Origin: CAUJGP01 sp964612425
GTDB taxonomy: Bacteria > Bdellovibrionota > Bdellovibrionia > Bdellovibrionales > Bdellovibrionaceae
NCBI GenBank assembly: GCA_964612425.1
Contig: CAZTDX010000067.1
Span: 1-17,734, forward strand
Length of the DNA stretch: 17,734 bases
Reading direction: 5' to 3'
The position numbers and the translations under genes are program-made. Each line of letters opens with the position of its first letter. Positions within the stretch are counted from its first letter, which is position 1. Below, one piece after another: positions 1 to 7,250 of the stretch. The notes beneath the pieces were generated by a model. The model made no database searches, had not been told where the DNA came from, and saw nothing but the letters and a program-made list of their open reading frames with translations.

Positions 1-66
1 GTAGATCCTCCTTGTGATGAAGAGCCAATTCAAACTCAGAAGGATGTACTATCAATGATGCCATGA
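1..66 (+). CDS. Possible 3' end of a truncated forward gene
   Basis: Frame 1 is open from the first base of the window to a TGA at 64-66, giving 22 codons that end ...DVLSMMP. The window cuts off everything upstream, so family and start cannot be judged. The reading is plausible because no other gene occupies this end, but 22 open codons can arise by chance. No hairpin terminator follows it directly, and 67-138 shows nothing recognisable before the palindrome at 139. Confidence 0.3.
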   Translation, partial: VDPPCDEEPIQTQKDVLSMMP

Positions 67-138
67 AAAATTAATTTACATGTCCATTGGCTATAATCTA
101 GCACATTCCTAAATTGCTCTTTTGTTTGACGAGGCAAA

Positions 139-369
139 GCTTCTCGAAGGCGTAGGGAAGTGAGGTGGAGAGGCAAACTGAGGGCTCCGAAAAGCGGGAC
201 GCGTTGGAAGAATCAAAAGATTTAAAGCGCGGCCCTTATTCAAAATTCAAATTAGCATCGAGGTGTGGAGGCCGCTTTAAATCTTTTGATTCTTTCATTT
301 CGGTGAGGCCATGGATGGCCGTCCCGAAGTTGCCTCTCAACCTTACTTACCTACGCATATCGTGAAGCC
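139..369. repeat. Large imperfect palindrome (element A)
   Basis: Two long arms are inverted copies of each other around a centre near 250. The inner 22 bp are perfect (208-229 against 273-294). The outer parts, 139-178 against 330-369, match at roughly 34 of 40 positions, including GAGAGGCAA and GCGTAGG on both sides. The middle of each arm (180-205 and 297-328) has diverged. The structure would fold into a hairpin of about 90 bp. A 66-codon open frame lies inside it, but the palindrome explains that frame better than a gene does. This could be a non-autonomous mobile element (MITE-like) or an intergenic hairpin repeat; no target-site duplication was found by eye. Positions 370-418 hold nothing recognisable. 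Confidence 0.8.
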
Positions 370-418
370 CATGATTCAAGCACAGACTTTTTGAGTAAAA
401 ATGTGATATAGGGTTAGA

Positions 419-487
419 GTTCCTCTACGTTGAGTGAGATTTAAACTTTTTCAACGAAGAAGTGGGCCTTTTTCAGCAGAATCTAAA
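419..487. repeat. Half copy of palindromic repeat B
   Basis: This stretch repeats, with only a few changes, the right arm of the full palindrome at 8146-8273. Shared pieces in the same order are CTACGTTGA, GTGAGATTTAAACTTTTTC, AACGAAGAAGT and GGCCTTTTTCAGCAGAATCT. The left arm is missing, since the bases before 419 do not match. It lies 46 bp past the stop of the reverse-strand gene at 533-925. Confidence 0.75.
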
Positions 488-532
488 TAGAGTCAGCTAT
501 AAATTCTAAAACGGCTGCATTCGTATAATAAC

Positions 533-925
533 TCAAGATTTTTTCTTCTTCTTTTTTAGTCGATTTTTAGGAACTTTTCCAATTCTTGGATCTCGTCGGA
601 GGACCAACTGACACGCTTTCAAAACTGACTCTTCAAAATCAATGGCATCCGCTGGAAGTATTTGCCAACTTGAAGGCCCCGGACCGAAAATTTTTATCGA
701 TCTCATATTTGGAAATATTTTTTTTAAGGACTTATGATGTTCAGCGTCTGTAGCCAGCCATACACCATTGTCAGATTCATAAGTTGGTTTATTTCTTGTA
801 ATAAAAATAATTTGATCTTCAACATATACGGCATAGGCACCAAACATCGCTTTGGTATAAGGAGATAAAGACTCCAATTCGGTTAATACGAAATCAAAAG
901 GTATTTGCTTTTTTAATTTCTTCAT
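533..925 (-). CDS. TfoX N-terminal-domain-like small protein
   Basis: This 130-aa protein carries the pattern typical of the TfoX/Sxy N-terminal domain family. Residues 22-45 (PYTKAMFGAYAVYVEDQIIF) match the family's 'MFGgyGiY.dg..fali' core, and residues 70-93 form the remaining alpha/beta part with GPGPSSWQILP. There is no TfoX C-terminal domain. Family members are small and mostly uncharacterised, so linkage to competence would be a guess. The tail (about 118-130) is strongly basic and ends in a run of lysines, which could bind nucleic acid. The ATG at 925 has no strong Shine-Dalgarno. The gene lies 40 bp after the response regulator stop on the same strand and could be cotranscribed. A repeat-B half copy lies just past its 3' end. 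Confidence 0.6.
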   Translation of the reverse strand: MKKLKKQIPFDFVLTELESLSPYTKAMFGAYAVYVEDQIIFITRNKPTYESDNGVWLATDAEHHKSLKKIFPNMRSIKIFGPGPSSWQILPADAIDFEESVLKACQLVLRRDPRIGKVPKNRLKKKKKKS

Positions 926-965
926 AAATTGAGACCGATCAATCGATGTAAAAAATCAGCCATAT

Positions 966-1664
966 TTAAGAAACGGACAGTCGATATCCTTCGCCCACAA
1001 CGGTTTGTATTTGCACTTTGGATTGCTTTATTTTCTTTCGCAAATGACCAATGTGAGTATCAACAGTTCGATCAGTCACATGCATTTCTTCGCCCCAAAC
1101 ATCTTTTAATAAATCACTACGGCTAAGGACCTTACCCTGAGCTTGGACTAAATTAAGGAGCAATCGAAATTCCAATGACGTCAGTGCAACAAGAGTTCCG
1201 TTGGATTCTATTCCCTCAGGGCAATCTATCCATACTTTTTGTTTAGGTATGGATAACGTAATATCTCCCATTTTTAAACTGGTTAAATTACTCTTCTTTT
1301 CCTCTGAGCGACGAAGAATTCCTTCAACGCGTGCAAGAAACTCAGCAGCCTCAAAAGGTTTTACGATATAATCGTGTGCCCCTAACTCAAAAGCTGAGAC
1401 CTTACGAGGAAGTTCCTCATTTGCTGTTAAAATAAAAATTGGTGTTTCAAGGCCCAAGGGCTGTGATGTAATCTCTTTCATTAACTCCATGCCATCCCCA
1501 TCCGGAAGGCCGAAATCAAGGGTGATGAGATCAAAACTTTGTCTCTCGAGGAATTGTCGAGCTGCACGGATATTTGGGGCAATCTCCACTAGATAGGATT
1601 TCAAAACACCTTTCAAGATGAGAATCATTTCTTGATTGTCTTCTACACACAATATTCGTTTCAT
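966..1664 (-). CDS. OmpR/PhoB-type response regulator
   Basis: This is a 232-aa two-component response regulator. The receiver domain (about 1-120) has the acidic pair E8/D9, the phospho-acceptor D50 in LITLDFGLPDGDG, T80 and K102 in YIVKPFE. The C-terminal winged helix (about 135-230) includes LTSLEFRLLLNLVQAQGKVL, VTDRTVDTHIGHLRKK and VVGEGYRL, typical of OmpR/PhoB DNA-binding domains. An upstream in-frame ATG at 1730 adds 22 residues. The start at 1664 is preferred because the receiver begins exactly at MKRILCVEDN and AAGG lies about 7 nt upstream. No histidine kinase is encoded nearby. The upstream neighbour is a HAMP protein without a kinase domain, so the partner kinase is probably elsewhere. 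The 1665-1843 gap holds its leader, with no promoter I can assign confidently. Confidence 0.92.
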   Translation of the reverse strand: MKRILCVEDNQEMILILKGVLKSYLVEIAPNIRAARQFLERQSFDLITLDFGLPDGDGMELMKEITSQPLGLETPIFILTANEELPRKVSAFELGAHDYIVKPFEAAEFLARVEGILRRSEEKKSNLTSLKMGDITLSIPKQKVWIDCPEGIESNGTLVALTSLEFRLLLNLVQAQGKVLSRSDLLKDVWGEEMHVTDRTVDTHIGHLRKKIKQSKVQIQTVVGEGYRLSVS

Positions 1665-1843
1665 AGGCAACCTTATTACTTTTACTGCTATTAAAGTAAC
1701 AGGAGAACTAATTGAGCAAGCTCTTGTCAAGAGGGGCGTTAAGGTTATTTTACCAAACGCATTAATGGTTTTTTAATCCGAGACATATAGACTCTCGCTT
1801 AAGAAAATCTTAACTATTTTTGAAACTCATTGCTTAGTTTTGC

Positions 1844-2326
1844 CTAAATTATTCTCTTTTTTTCAGTATGGCCCGTCGATGCCCGATCTAATATGCGATT
1901 TACTTTATCTCCCAAAAAGAAAAATTCATCGCCGCGCCTTAAATTGACACGCGATTGCGTTGCCCCCTCTAAAAAATTATCAATACTTTTACTGATATGA
2001 AAAATAGGTCCGGCTATTTTATGAGAGTAAGCTATGGCAAACCCCAGCATGAGGATCGCAAAAGCTGAGCATAAAATAAGTAAATATAAAACACTCATAG
2101 ACATACTGCTGAGTAGCTCCGTTTTTACCTCAGGCGTTAAAGTCACTAAAGATAGCACGCGATCAAATTGCCGCTCCACTAAATAATCGAAGACTCCGCC
2201 TGCAACAATGATGGTCCCCAGAGACGATAAAATGGCTAAACTTATGATCTTAATTTGGAAACGGGGTAAAATAAAAAAACCATATTTATTGCGGCTATAG
2301 CTTTGAAAATCCTCTTCGTGATTCAT
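1844..2326 (-). CDS. Two-TM membrane protein with HAMP domain
   Basis: This 160-aa protein is predicted to sit in the inner membrane. A cytoplasmic N-terminus of about 23 residues is followed by TM1 (about 24-46), a short periplasmic loop (about 47-76), TM2 (about 78-100) and a HAMP linker (about 101-149). The SHKIAGPIFHISKSI segment and the RGDEFFFLGDKVNRIL second helix are typical of HAMP domains. It ends soon after the HAMP, with no histidine kinase, cyclase or methyl-accepting domain. It may modulate a separate partner, perhaps the response-regulator pathway encoded downstream. GGGAG lies about 12 nt before the ATG, which is longer than ideal, but no alternative start fits. It is 42 bp downstream of the exported protein on the same strand. 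Confidence 0.75.
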   Translation of the reverse strand: MNHEEDFQSYSRNKYGFFILPRFQIKIISLAILSSLGTIIVAGGVFDYLVERQFDRVLSLVTLTPEVKTELLSSMSMSVLYLLILCSAFAILMLGFAIAYSHKIAGPIFHISKSIDNFLEGATQSRVNLRRGDEFFFLGDKVNRILDRASTGHTEKKRII

Positions 2327-2368
2327 TTTTTATGTTTTCTCCCTTTATTTTTAACAAATCAAACTTAT

Positions 2369-3466
2369 TTATTGAGTTCCAAGTTGTTCTTTTTTGTCTT
2401 TAACAATATATTTATCTTCGAATTCTTCATGGGATAATGAACGGTTGTCATCCTTCATCCGATTTTGTAGCCAATTTTCACATCGATAGAGTTTACAACA
2501 TTGATCTAATGCATTTACTTTTTTGTAGAGATTGTCGCCAATTTTATTTTTACTCATCTCTACCGTTTTCGCATTTCCAAACTGCTCTTCATGATCCTTA
2601 CTTTCTTCATTACCATAACTATAATTGACAGTCTTAAGCCCCTTGTAACCAAATTGTGTCCAAGAATCACAACGAAAATTTTTAACCTCAACCTCATCAT
2701 CGGCCATTACTGCATCAACAATTTCTATGAAGCTCTCTTCAGTTTTTTTTAAGTCTTCTCTTCTCACTACATCTCTTTTGGGACCATAATGAGGAGCTGC
2801 TTTATCTAATACAAAGTTGGCTGTGCCAAAGAGGAGTGGGAATACTAGGAGTCCGCCTAAAAAAATCATTGCCAGCGTTTTAGCAAAACTGGATAACTTA
2901 TGTGCCGCTTTTTTATTTTCGGCCACTTGTTTTTCAATTTCGGCATTATGAGCAGACATATCGCTCACTTCCGGAAGATCAGCATAAGCCTTATTAACAA
3001 ACAGGGTGTTAAAAATCATCGCTGTTTTTTTGCCTTTTTTTAGCTCCCTATCAATCCATTGACGTTCCTGATTAAACTGATCACGTATCTGTTTTTGCGG
3101 ATCGATTGTTTTTACATTTTTTCCATCAAACAAAACCACCATCGGAGAAAGCTCCAAGGACCAAAGGGAAAAACTTACCTTATTTTGTCGAAATACAAAT
3201 TTATTCTGACGTGGTAGATACTCTAAGTTCGGAGGCTTAGCTCTTTCCATTTTTGTTTTCTTTAAAAGTTCTTTTAAAAACTTTTCATCCTCAGGATTTT
3301 TTGTAATTTGATGAGCCAGTTGTGAGTAAGTGCTTGCTTGATTCCAAAGACCAACAGCCTCTTGAAGTTTTTGTTCCAACTGAAGTGATTGCTGAGTATT
3401 GGGACTTTGTCCCCATCCCAATTGAACAAATAAAATAAAGCTTAACACGATCGATACATACTTCAT
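2369..3466 (-). CDS. Exported protein of unknown function with internal TM
   Basis: I do not recognise this 365-aa protein. It starts with a signal peptide (residues 1-19, ...ILFVQLGWGQ). A Q/K/E-rich helical part follows (about 25-80), then a region with KFVFRQNKVSFSLWSLEL (about 89-106), a basic stretch and one clear membrane segment (about 195-217). The part after the membrane segment is acidic and charged. It has four cysteines, C265, C323, C324 and C329, which could form disulfides or bind metal. The start at 3466 has a weak GAGAG just upstream. It leads a same-strand series with the HAMP protein and the response regulator, so an envelope-sensing role is possible but only inferred. Its start is divergent from the fusion gene at 3562, with 95 bp between them. 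Confidence 0.6.
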   Translation of the reverse strand: MKYVSIVLSFILFVQLGWGQSPNTQQSLQLEQKLQEAVGLWNQASTYSQLAHQITKNPEDEKFLKELLKKTKMERAKPPNLEYLPRQNKFVFRQNKVSFSLWSLELSPMVVLFDGKNVKTIDPQKQIRDQFNQERQWIDRELKKGKKTAMIFNTLFVNKAYADLPEVSDMSAHNAEIEKQVAENKKAAHKLSSFAKTLAMIFLGGLLVFPLLFGTANFVLDKAAPHYGPKRDVVRREDLKKTEESFIEIVDAVMADDEVEVKNFRCDSWTQFGYKGLKTVNYSYGNEESKDHEEQFGNAKTVEMSKNKIGDNLYKKVNALDQCCKLYRCENWLQNRMKDDNRSLSHEEFEDKYIVKDKKEQLGTQ

Positions 3467-3561
3467 GTCTCTCTATTCTGACCGAAGGAATTAAGAGTGA
3501 CAACTCTAGCCTCGATGAAAATCTGTGGTCTTTTCTTCAGAAATAAACTAGACTCCTTTCC

Positions 3562-5097
3562 ATGGATATCATTGCGACCTACAAACCCACAGGACTTAAA
3601 ACCCATCGTTCATCTGATCAGAGATCCGACTGGGGTTATGCTGAATGGCTTGAAGAAAAATGGGGAGAAAAGCTCTATTTATTTCAAAGGTTAGATGCTG
3701 GTACCTCAGGCTTACTTCTTTTTGCAAAATCTGAAAGTGCCGCCAGAGACTGGACTGACAAGCTCAAGCACAAGAAAGTAAATAAGACCTATTTGATGAT
3801 CACCAAAGGTGTAAAGCCAAATCAAAGTGAGTTTACTTTTCAATCAACGATTACAAAAATAAAAGGCCAATGGGTTTCTCACAAACCTTCAAATAAAAAT
3901 GAAGCGCCAAACAGCGAAACTCATTTTATTTACCTTCGCTCCCATCAGGATTTTCATTTATGGCAAGCTCATCCCAAAACTGGAAAGGCTCACCAAATTC
4001 GTCTGCACGCCCAAGACTTAGGTCACCCTATTTTAGGAGACGCGCTCCACGGTGGAGCCCCTTTTTTTCGACTTTGTTTGCATGCGCTAAAAATGGAGGA
4101 CCCAGAATCAAAACAAAATTGGGTAGCGACTGCCCCACCTTATTTTGACAACTTGGATCTTCTTCGTGATCATTCTCTCTGCGCCCTCTTAGAGGCCCAC
4201 CACCAAAGAGAGCAGTTGATAAAAATGAAAATCCTTCCCGCTGAAAGTTATAGACTGGCTCATTTTGAACTTCCTTGGTTGAGAGTAGATTCTTTTGGGG
4301 AGAATCTTTGGGTCTACAATTACTCGAACTCCGAAATAAACCCCACACCCCTGTTCGCTGATTTTTTTAATCACACAAAGTCTCGCCCAACGTGGGTGCG
4401 AGAGATGAAGAACCGCGGCGAAAACCCCCTCCACTCCCAACTCATCAAAATCAATGATCCTCAAAATCGCTGGGATATAAAGGAAAACAATTTAGTTTAT
4501 GAACTTCGAGCAAACCAGGGACTTTCTCCTGGGCTTTTTTTGGATCAAAGAGAAAATCGCCTCTGGGTCAAAAACCATAGTGCTTCAAAAAAAATTTTGA
4601 ATCTCTTTAGCTATACCTGTGGTTTTAGTCTTTGCGCGGCGGCTGGCGGTGCAACAGAAGTTGTTAGTGTTGATGTGAGTACTCCTTTTTTAGAATGGGG
4701 CAAATACAATTTTTCACTCAATCAATTGAATCCCCAGAATTATGAATTTCGAAATTCTGATGTGCTGGAGTTTTTAAAGCGAACTCTCAAAATTAAGCGA
4801 ATGTTTGATTTAATTATCTGTGATCCACCCTCTTTCGGACGATCCAAAAAATCCGTATTTAATATTGAAAAAGACCTAGGCCAGTTAACACAACTTTGCT
4901 TTCAACTCCTCAGTCCCGCAGGCAAGCTCCTGCTTTCGACCAATTTTGAAAAATGGAGTTGGGATGATTTTAAAAATATAGCTCTAACAAATATAAATAA
5001 AAATGATTTTGATATATTAAACGAACCTTTACCTGGGTTAGATTTTATAGAACCCCAACAAAGAATATTGAAAACACTTTTATTGCAAAAAAAGTAG
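3562..5097 (+). CDS. RluA-type pseudouridine synthase fused to RlmI/RlmK-type methyltransferase
   Basis: This single 511-aa protein has two RNA-modifying domains. Residues 1-200 are an RluA-family pseudouridine synthase with KPTGLKTH (8-15), the catalytic-Asp motif RLDAGTSGLLLF with D45, KTYLMI (75-80) and HQIRLHAQDLGHPILGD (144-160). Residues about 205-510 match class I RlmI/RlmK-type 23S rRNA cytosine/guanine methyltransferases. These show GLFLDQRENR (324-333), SAM motif I ILNLFSYTCGFSL (345-357), an acidic SAM ligand at D371, DPPSFGR (421-427) and LLLSTNFEKW (456-465). RlmI normally carries a PUA domain at the N-terminus; here a pseudouridine synthase occupies that place. An in-frame TAA 18 nt upstream fixes ATG 3562 as the earliest ATG. 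No Shine-Dalgarno is visible, so the mRNA may be leaderless. rRNA is the likely substrate; the exact positions modified cannot be read from sequence. Confidence 0.88.
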   Translation: MDIIATYKPTGLKTHRSSDQRSDWGYAEWLEEKWGEKLYLFQRLDAGTSGLLLFAKSESAARDWTDKLKHKKVNKTYLMITKGVKPNQSEFTFQSTITKIKGQWVSHKPSNKNEAPNSETHFIYLRSHQDFHLWQAHPKTGKAHQIRLHAQDLGHPILGDALHGGAPFFRLCLHALKMEDPESKQNWVATAPPYFDNLDLLRDHSLCALLEAHHQREQLIKMKILPAESYRLAHFELPWLRVDSFGENLWVYNYSNSEINPTPLFADFFNHTKSRPTWVREMKNRGENPLHSQLIKINDPQNRWDIKENNLVYELRANQGLSPGLFLDQRENRLWVKNHSASKKILNLFSYTCGFSLCAAAGGATEVVSVDVSTPFLEWGKYNFSLNQLNPQNYEFRNSDVLEFLKRTLKIKRMFDLIICDPPSFGRSKKSVFNIEKDLGQLTQLCFQLLSPAGKLLLSTNFEKWSWDDFKNIALTNINKNDFDILNEPLPGLDFIEPQQRILKTLLLQKK

Positions 5098-5099
5098 AG

Positions 5100-5119
5100 C
5101 TTTTTTCAGCAGAATCTAA
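5100..5119. repeat. Terminal fragment of palindromic repeat B
   Basis: CTTTTTTCAGCAGAATCTAA matches the end of repeat B (8257-8273) apart from one extra T. It fills the 29-bp gap between two converging genes, the fusion methyltransferase and the thioesterase. Only this terminus remains. Together with A-rich coding sequence just before it, it could form a weak AAAAAAG/CTTTTTT stem, but no GC-rich terminator stem is present. Confidence 0.65.
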
Positions 5120-5126
5120 ATTAAGT

Positions 5127-5612
5127 TTATGGAGAAATTGCCGTTCGTAAAGTCACTCGATTTTCGCGGCGTTTTTGACCGGCATTCCAACGACGATGAT
5201 CCTCAGGAGTTTCTAATAATAATCCTGGAACTGGCGTCGGTTTTCCATTGGAACCGAGAGCTACGAAAGTTAAATAGGCTGATGCCGTGTGAAATTGATC
5301 TCCCGACATAGGATTTTCAGCATCCACGCGAACGCCCACTTCCATTGAAGTACGAGAGACAAAGTTGACAGCCGCCTTAAGATTGACGACCCATCCTTTG
5401 TAAACTGGAGCAATAAAACTAAGAGAATCGATACTGGCAGTGACGACATCTCTGCCGGAGTGACGCTGTGCACTTATTGCTGCAGCGATATCAATCCAGG
5501 ACATGATAACTCCCCCGAAGATACTATCAAGGGAGTTAATGTGCGAGGGTAATACAAGTTGGGTCATTATCACCTGAGAATTACGTACAGGTTTTGGATC
5601 CAAGTGGTTCAC
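5127..5612 (-). CDS. Hotdog-fold acyl-CoA thioesterase
   Basis: This 161-aa protein belongs to the YciA/BFIT/ACOT-type acyl-CoA thioesterases, which hydrolyse acyl-CoA to free fatty acid and CoA in the cytoplasm. Family hallmarks are MTQLVLPSHINSLDSIFGG (16-34) with the active-site Asn26, MSWIDIAAAI with Asp41, VVTASIDSLSFIAPV (56-70), SRTSMEVGVRV (87-97) and AYLTFVALGSNGKPTPVP. The start is a GTG at 5612, chosen because AAAGG lies about 7 nt upstream. It begins 24 bp after the stop of the LuxR-type gene on the same strand, so the two may form an operon. Its 3' end converges on the fusion gene with a repeat-B remnant between them. Acyl-chain preference cannot be read from sequence. Confidence 0.88.
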   Translation of the reverse strand: MNHLDPKPVRNSQVIMTQLVLPSHINSLDSIFGGVIMSWIDIAAAISAQRHSGRDVVTASIDSLSFIAPVYKGWVVNLKAAVNFVSRTSMEVGVRVDAENPMSGDQFHTASAYLTFVALGSNGKPTPVPGLLLETPEDHRRWNAGQKRRENRVTLRTAISP

Positions 5613-5636
5613 AACCCAACCTTTCTACTCTCTTAA

Positions 5637-6017
5637 TTACATTCCACCCATTGCGCCCATATCAGTATTACCACGACCAGCGATTATAGAACCGCTCACC
5701 GTTGCGCTACCGGCAGGAATTGTCTGAGTCATGCTTGCAGCTGGTGCCGCAGGAGCTTGTGCAGCTTCCATAACTGGCGCCTCATTTCTAATTTCGTTTT
5801 CAACGAAACCAACATGAGGAAGACACCAAACGATAAGTTGCGCTCTCGACTTAACATTCATCTTTTTATAGATGTTTGTTAAATGAAACTTTACTGTCTT
5901 TTCTGTTACAAACAGTTGATTTGCCACTTCCTTGTTAGACAAACCGCGAGACACGAGTTCAGCTACCTCGGCTTCTCTGTTCGACAGACCCTTTTGAATT
6001 AGGACATCCCTGAGCAT
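5637..6017 (-). CDS. Stand-alone LuxR/NarL-type HTH regulator
   Basis: This 126-aa protein has a LuxR-type DNA-binding domain at residues about 8-66: LSNREAEVAELVSRGLSNKE, then VTEKTVKFHLTNIYKKMNVK. There is no receiver or ligand-binding domain in front of it. After the HTH come about 55 residues of low-complexity Ala/Pro/Gly/Met sequence ending GAMGGM, which looks disordered. The start at 6017 is supported by GGGAGG about 9 nt upstream. Such GerE-like single-domain proteins can act constitutively or through protein partners. It precedes the thioesterase gene by 24 bp and is divergent from cheY, with 262 bp between the start codons. Target genes are unknown. Confidence 0.85.
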   Translation of the reverse strand: MLRDVLIQKGLSNREAEVAELVSRGLSNKEVANQLFVTEKTVKFHLTNIYKKMNVKSRAQLIVWCLPHVGFVENEIRNEAPVMEAAQAPAAPAASMTQTIPAGSATVSGSIIAGRGNTDMGAMGGM

Positions 6018-6177
6018 CCTTGCTCCCTCCCCTAATATTGTTTACTAGTTTTACAATTTTAGACTCTTTGATAGCTACCAATAATTGAAAATAGCGACCA
6101 CCTGTTATTAAGTCTTACAGTTTTTAGATCAGTGAGCAACAGATACAATTTCTCTTTTTTTAAAACTAGACCGATTT

Positions 6178-6238
6178 TTTACAAATTTTTCATATTTATC
6201 CTATAAATAATTTAAGTTTTCCTCAGTTTCACCGAAGA
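6178..6238 (+). promoter_or_regulatory. cheY-cheX promoter region (sigma-70-like and sigma-28-like)
   Basis: Two overlapping candidates precede cheY. A sigma-70-type promoter is TTTACA (6178-6183), 18 bp, TATAAA (6202-6207). A flagellar sigma-28-type match is TTAAGTTT (6212-6219), exactly 11 bp, ACCGAAGA (6231-6238). Against TAAAGTTT-N11-GCCGATAA this gives 7/8 and 5/8. Either would place transcription starts before the Shine-Dalgarno AAGGAG ahead of the ATG at 6280. The judgement was made by eye. Confidence 0.5.
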
Positions 6239-6279
6239 GAACCCATAAAACCGATCTGACATTATAAAAAGGAGACTCT

Positions 6280-6693
6280 ATGTTCACTCAAGATTCTAGA
6301 TTTATCGTAATAGATGACTTTGCTACTATGCGAAAAATTATCAAAAAAGTTCTTACTGAACTTGGGTACAATAATATTGATGAAGCAGAGGATGGCGCTA
6401 AAGCACTTCCGATGATTCAACAATCTGTAAGCTCCGGCCAACCCTATCATTGTATTATTTCTGATTGGAATATGCCAAACATGCAAGGGATCGATTTATT
6501 AAAAGCTTGCAAAGCAGATGGCGCGCTTAAAGATATTCCTTTTATGTTAGTAACTGCCGAAGGCGAACAAAAGCAAATTGTAGAAGCTGCAAAGGCAGGG
6601 GTCTCTGATTATGTGGTTAAACCATTCAACGCGCAAACCTTGAAGGAAAAGTTACAAAAAGTATATGATCGTCACAACGGCAAAGCCGCTTAA
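6280..6693 (+). CDS. cheY: Chemotaxis response regulator CheY
   Basis: This 137-aa single receiver domain is the phospho-signal carrier that binds the flagellar switch. The full CheY residue set is present, shifted by +5 from E. coli numbering: D12/D13 acidic pocket, phospho-acceptor D62 in IISDWNMPNMQG, T92, Y111 and K114 in YVVKPFN. The invariant tyrosine and the absence of an output domain favour true CheY over other receivers. AAGGAG precedes the ATG. A CheX-type phosphatase gene begins 15 bp downstream, forming a minimal signal/termination pair. No CheA, receptors or adaptation enzymes are in view. A promoter with sigma-28 character lies at 6212-6238. Confidence 0.93.
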   Translation: MFTQDSRFIVIDDFATMRKIIKKVLTELGYNNIDEAEDGAKALPMIQQSVSSGQPYHCIISDWNMPNMQGIDLLKACKADGALKDIPFMLVTAEGEQKQIVEAAKAGVSDYVVKPFNAQTLKEKLQKVYDRHNGKAA

Positions 6694-6708
6694 GTTAGGA
6701 AGTGCCAT

Positions 6709-7215
6709 ATGAGTGCAGCAGAAAAAGTAAGTACGAATATTTTTTTTGATAAAAATCTTATTAACACCTTCGTTGATAGTGTCATAAAAACATTGGGCGA
6801 TATGGCACAAACTAAAGTTACTCCAGGTAAAGCTACCGTCGAAGATAAGGTTGCCCCTCCGATGAAAGGAGAGGTTGCTGGAATTATAGGCATGGTAGCT
6901 GGTGGAGCTAAAGGAACTTTACTTATTTGCTTTACGAGCAAAAGTGCCTTCAAAATTATAGAGAACATGCTTGGTGAAGTTCATACTAATCTAACTCCAG
7001 AAGTGATGGACGCCGTTGGGGAACTCACTAATATGATTTACGGTTCCGCTAAAACAACTCTCAATAAATTGGGGTATGAGTTTGAGATGGCCATTCCAAC
7101 TGTTGTCACTGGAGATTTCCAAATCGGCGGTAGTCATAATGGCGTTAAATTAAGTATTCCCTTTTTGATTGAACCAGATATTAATTTGTTTGTGGAAATC
7201 ATAGTTCAAAAATAG
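6709..7215 (+). CDS. cheX: CheX-type CheY-P phosphatase
   Basis: This 168-aa protein of the CheC/CheX/FliY phosphatase family removes phosphate from CheY-P and so ends the motor signal. The catalytic ExxN motif is seen once, E105 and N108 in DAVGELTNMIYGSAKT. A single ExxN motif and the overall layout fit CheX better than CheC, which usually has two. GEVAGIIGMVAGGAKGTLLI (54-73) is the beta-rich dimer core. TTAGGAAG precedes the ATG at 6709. It follows cheY by 15 bp in a two-gene operon, and its stop codon lies inside the hairpin at 7213-7237. Confidence 0.88.
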   Translation: MSAAEKVSTNIFFDKNLINTFVDSVIKTLGDMAQTKVTPGKATVEDKVAPPMKGEVAGIIGMVAGGAKGTLLICFTSKSAFKIIENMLGEVHTNLTPEVMDAVGELTNMIYGSAKTTLNKLGYEFEMAIPTVVTGDFQIGGSHNGVKLSIPFLIEPDINLFVEIIVQK

Positions 7216-7237
7216 CATTTATTTAGTTTAAATGCTA
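7208..7237 (-). terminator. Rho-independent terminator between cheX and the reverse gene
   Basis: TAGCATTTA (7213-7221) pairs perfectly with TAAATGCTA (7229-7237) around a 7-nt loop. On the reverse strand the stem is followed at once by five T's (7212-7208), the classic layout for ending the gene at 7251-7994. In the forward direction the stem overlaps the cheX stop codon, but its T-tail is poor. The stem is AT-rich. Confidence 0.6.
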
Positions 7238-7250
7238 TTAGTTGACCTCA

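Noticed and set aside
165..365. Open frame of 66 codons on the forward strand
   Set aside because: It lies wholly within palindrome A, has no ribosome-binding site and its sequence is dictated by the inverted repeat.
1665..1730. Longer N-terminus for the response regulator
   Set aside because: The extra 22 residues are unlike any receiver leader, and ATG 1664 has its own Shine-Dalgarno and begins at the domain boundary.
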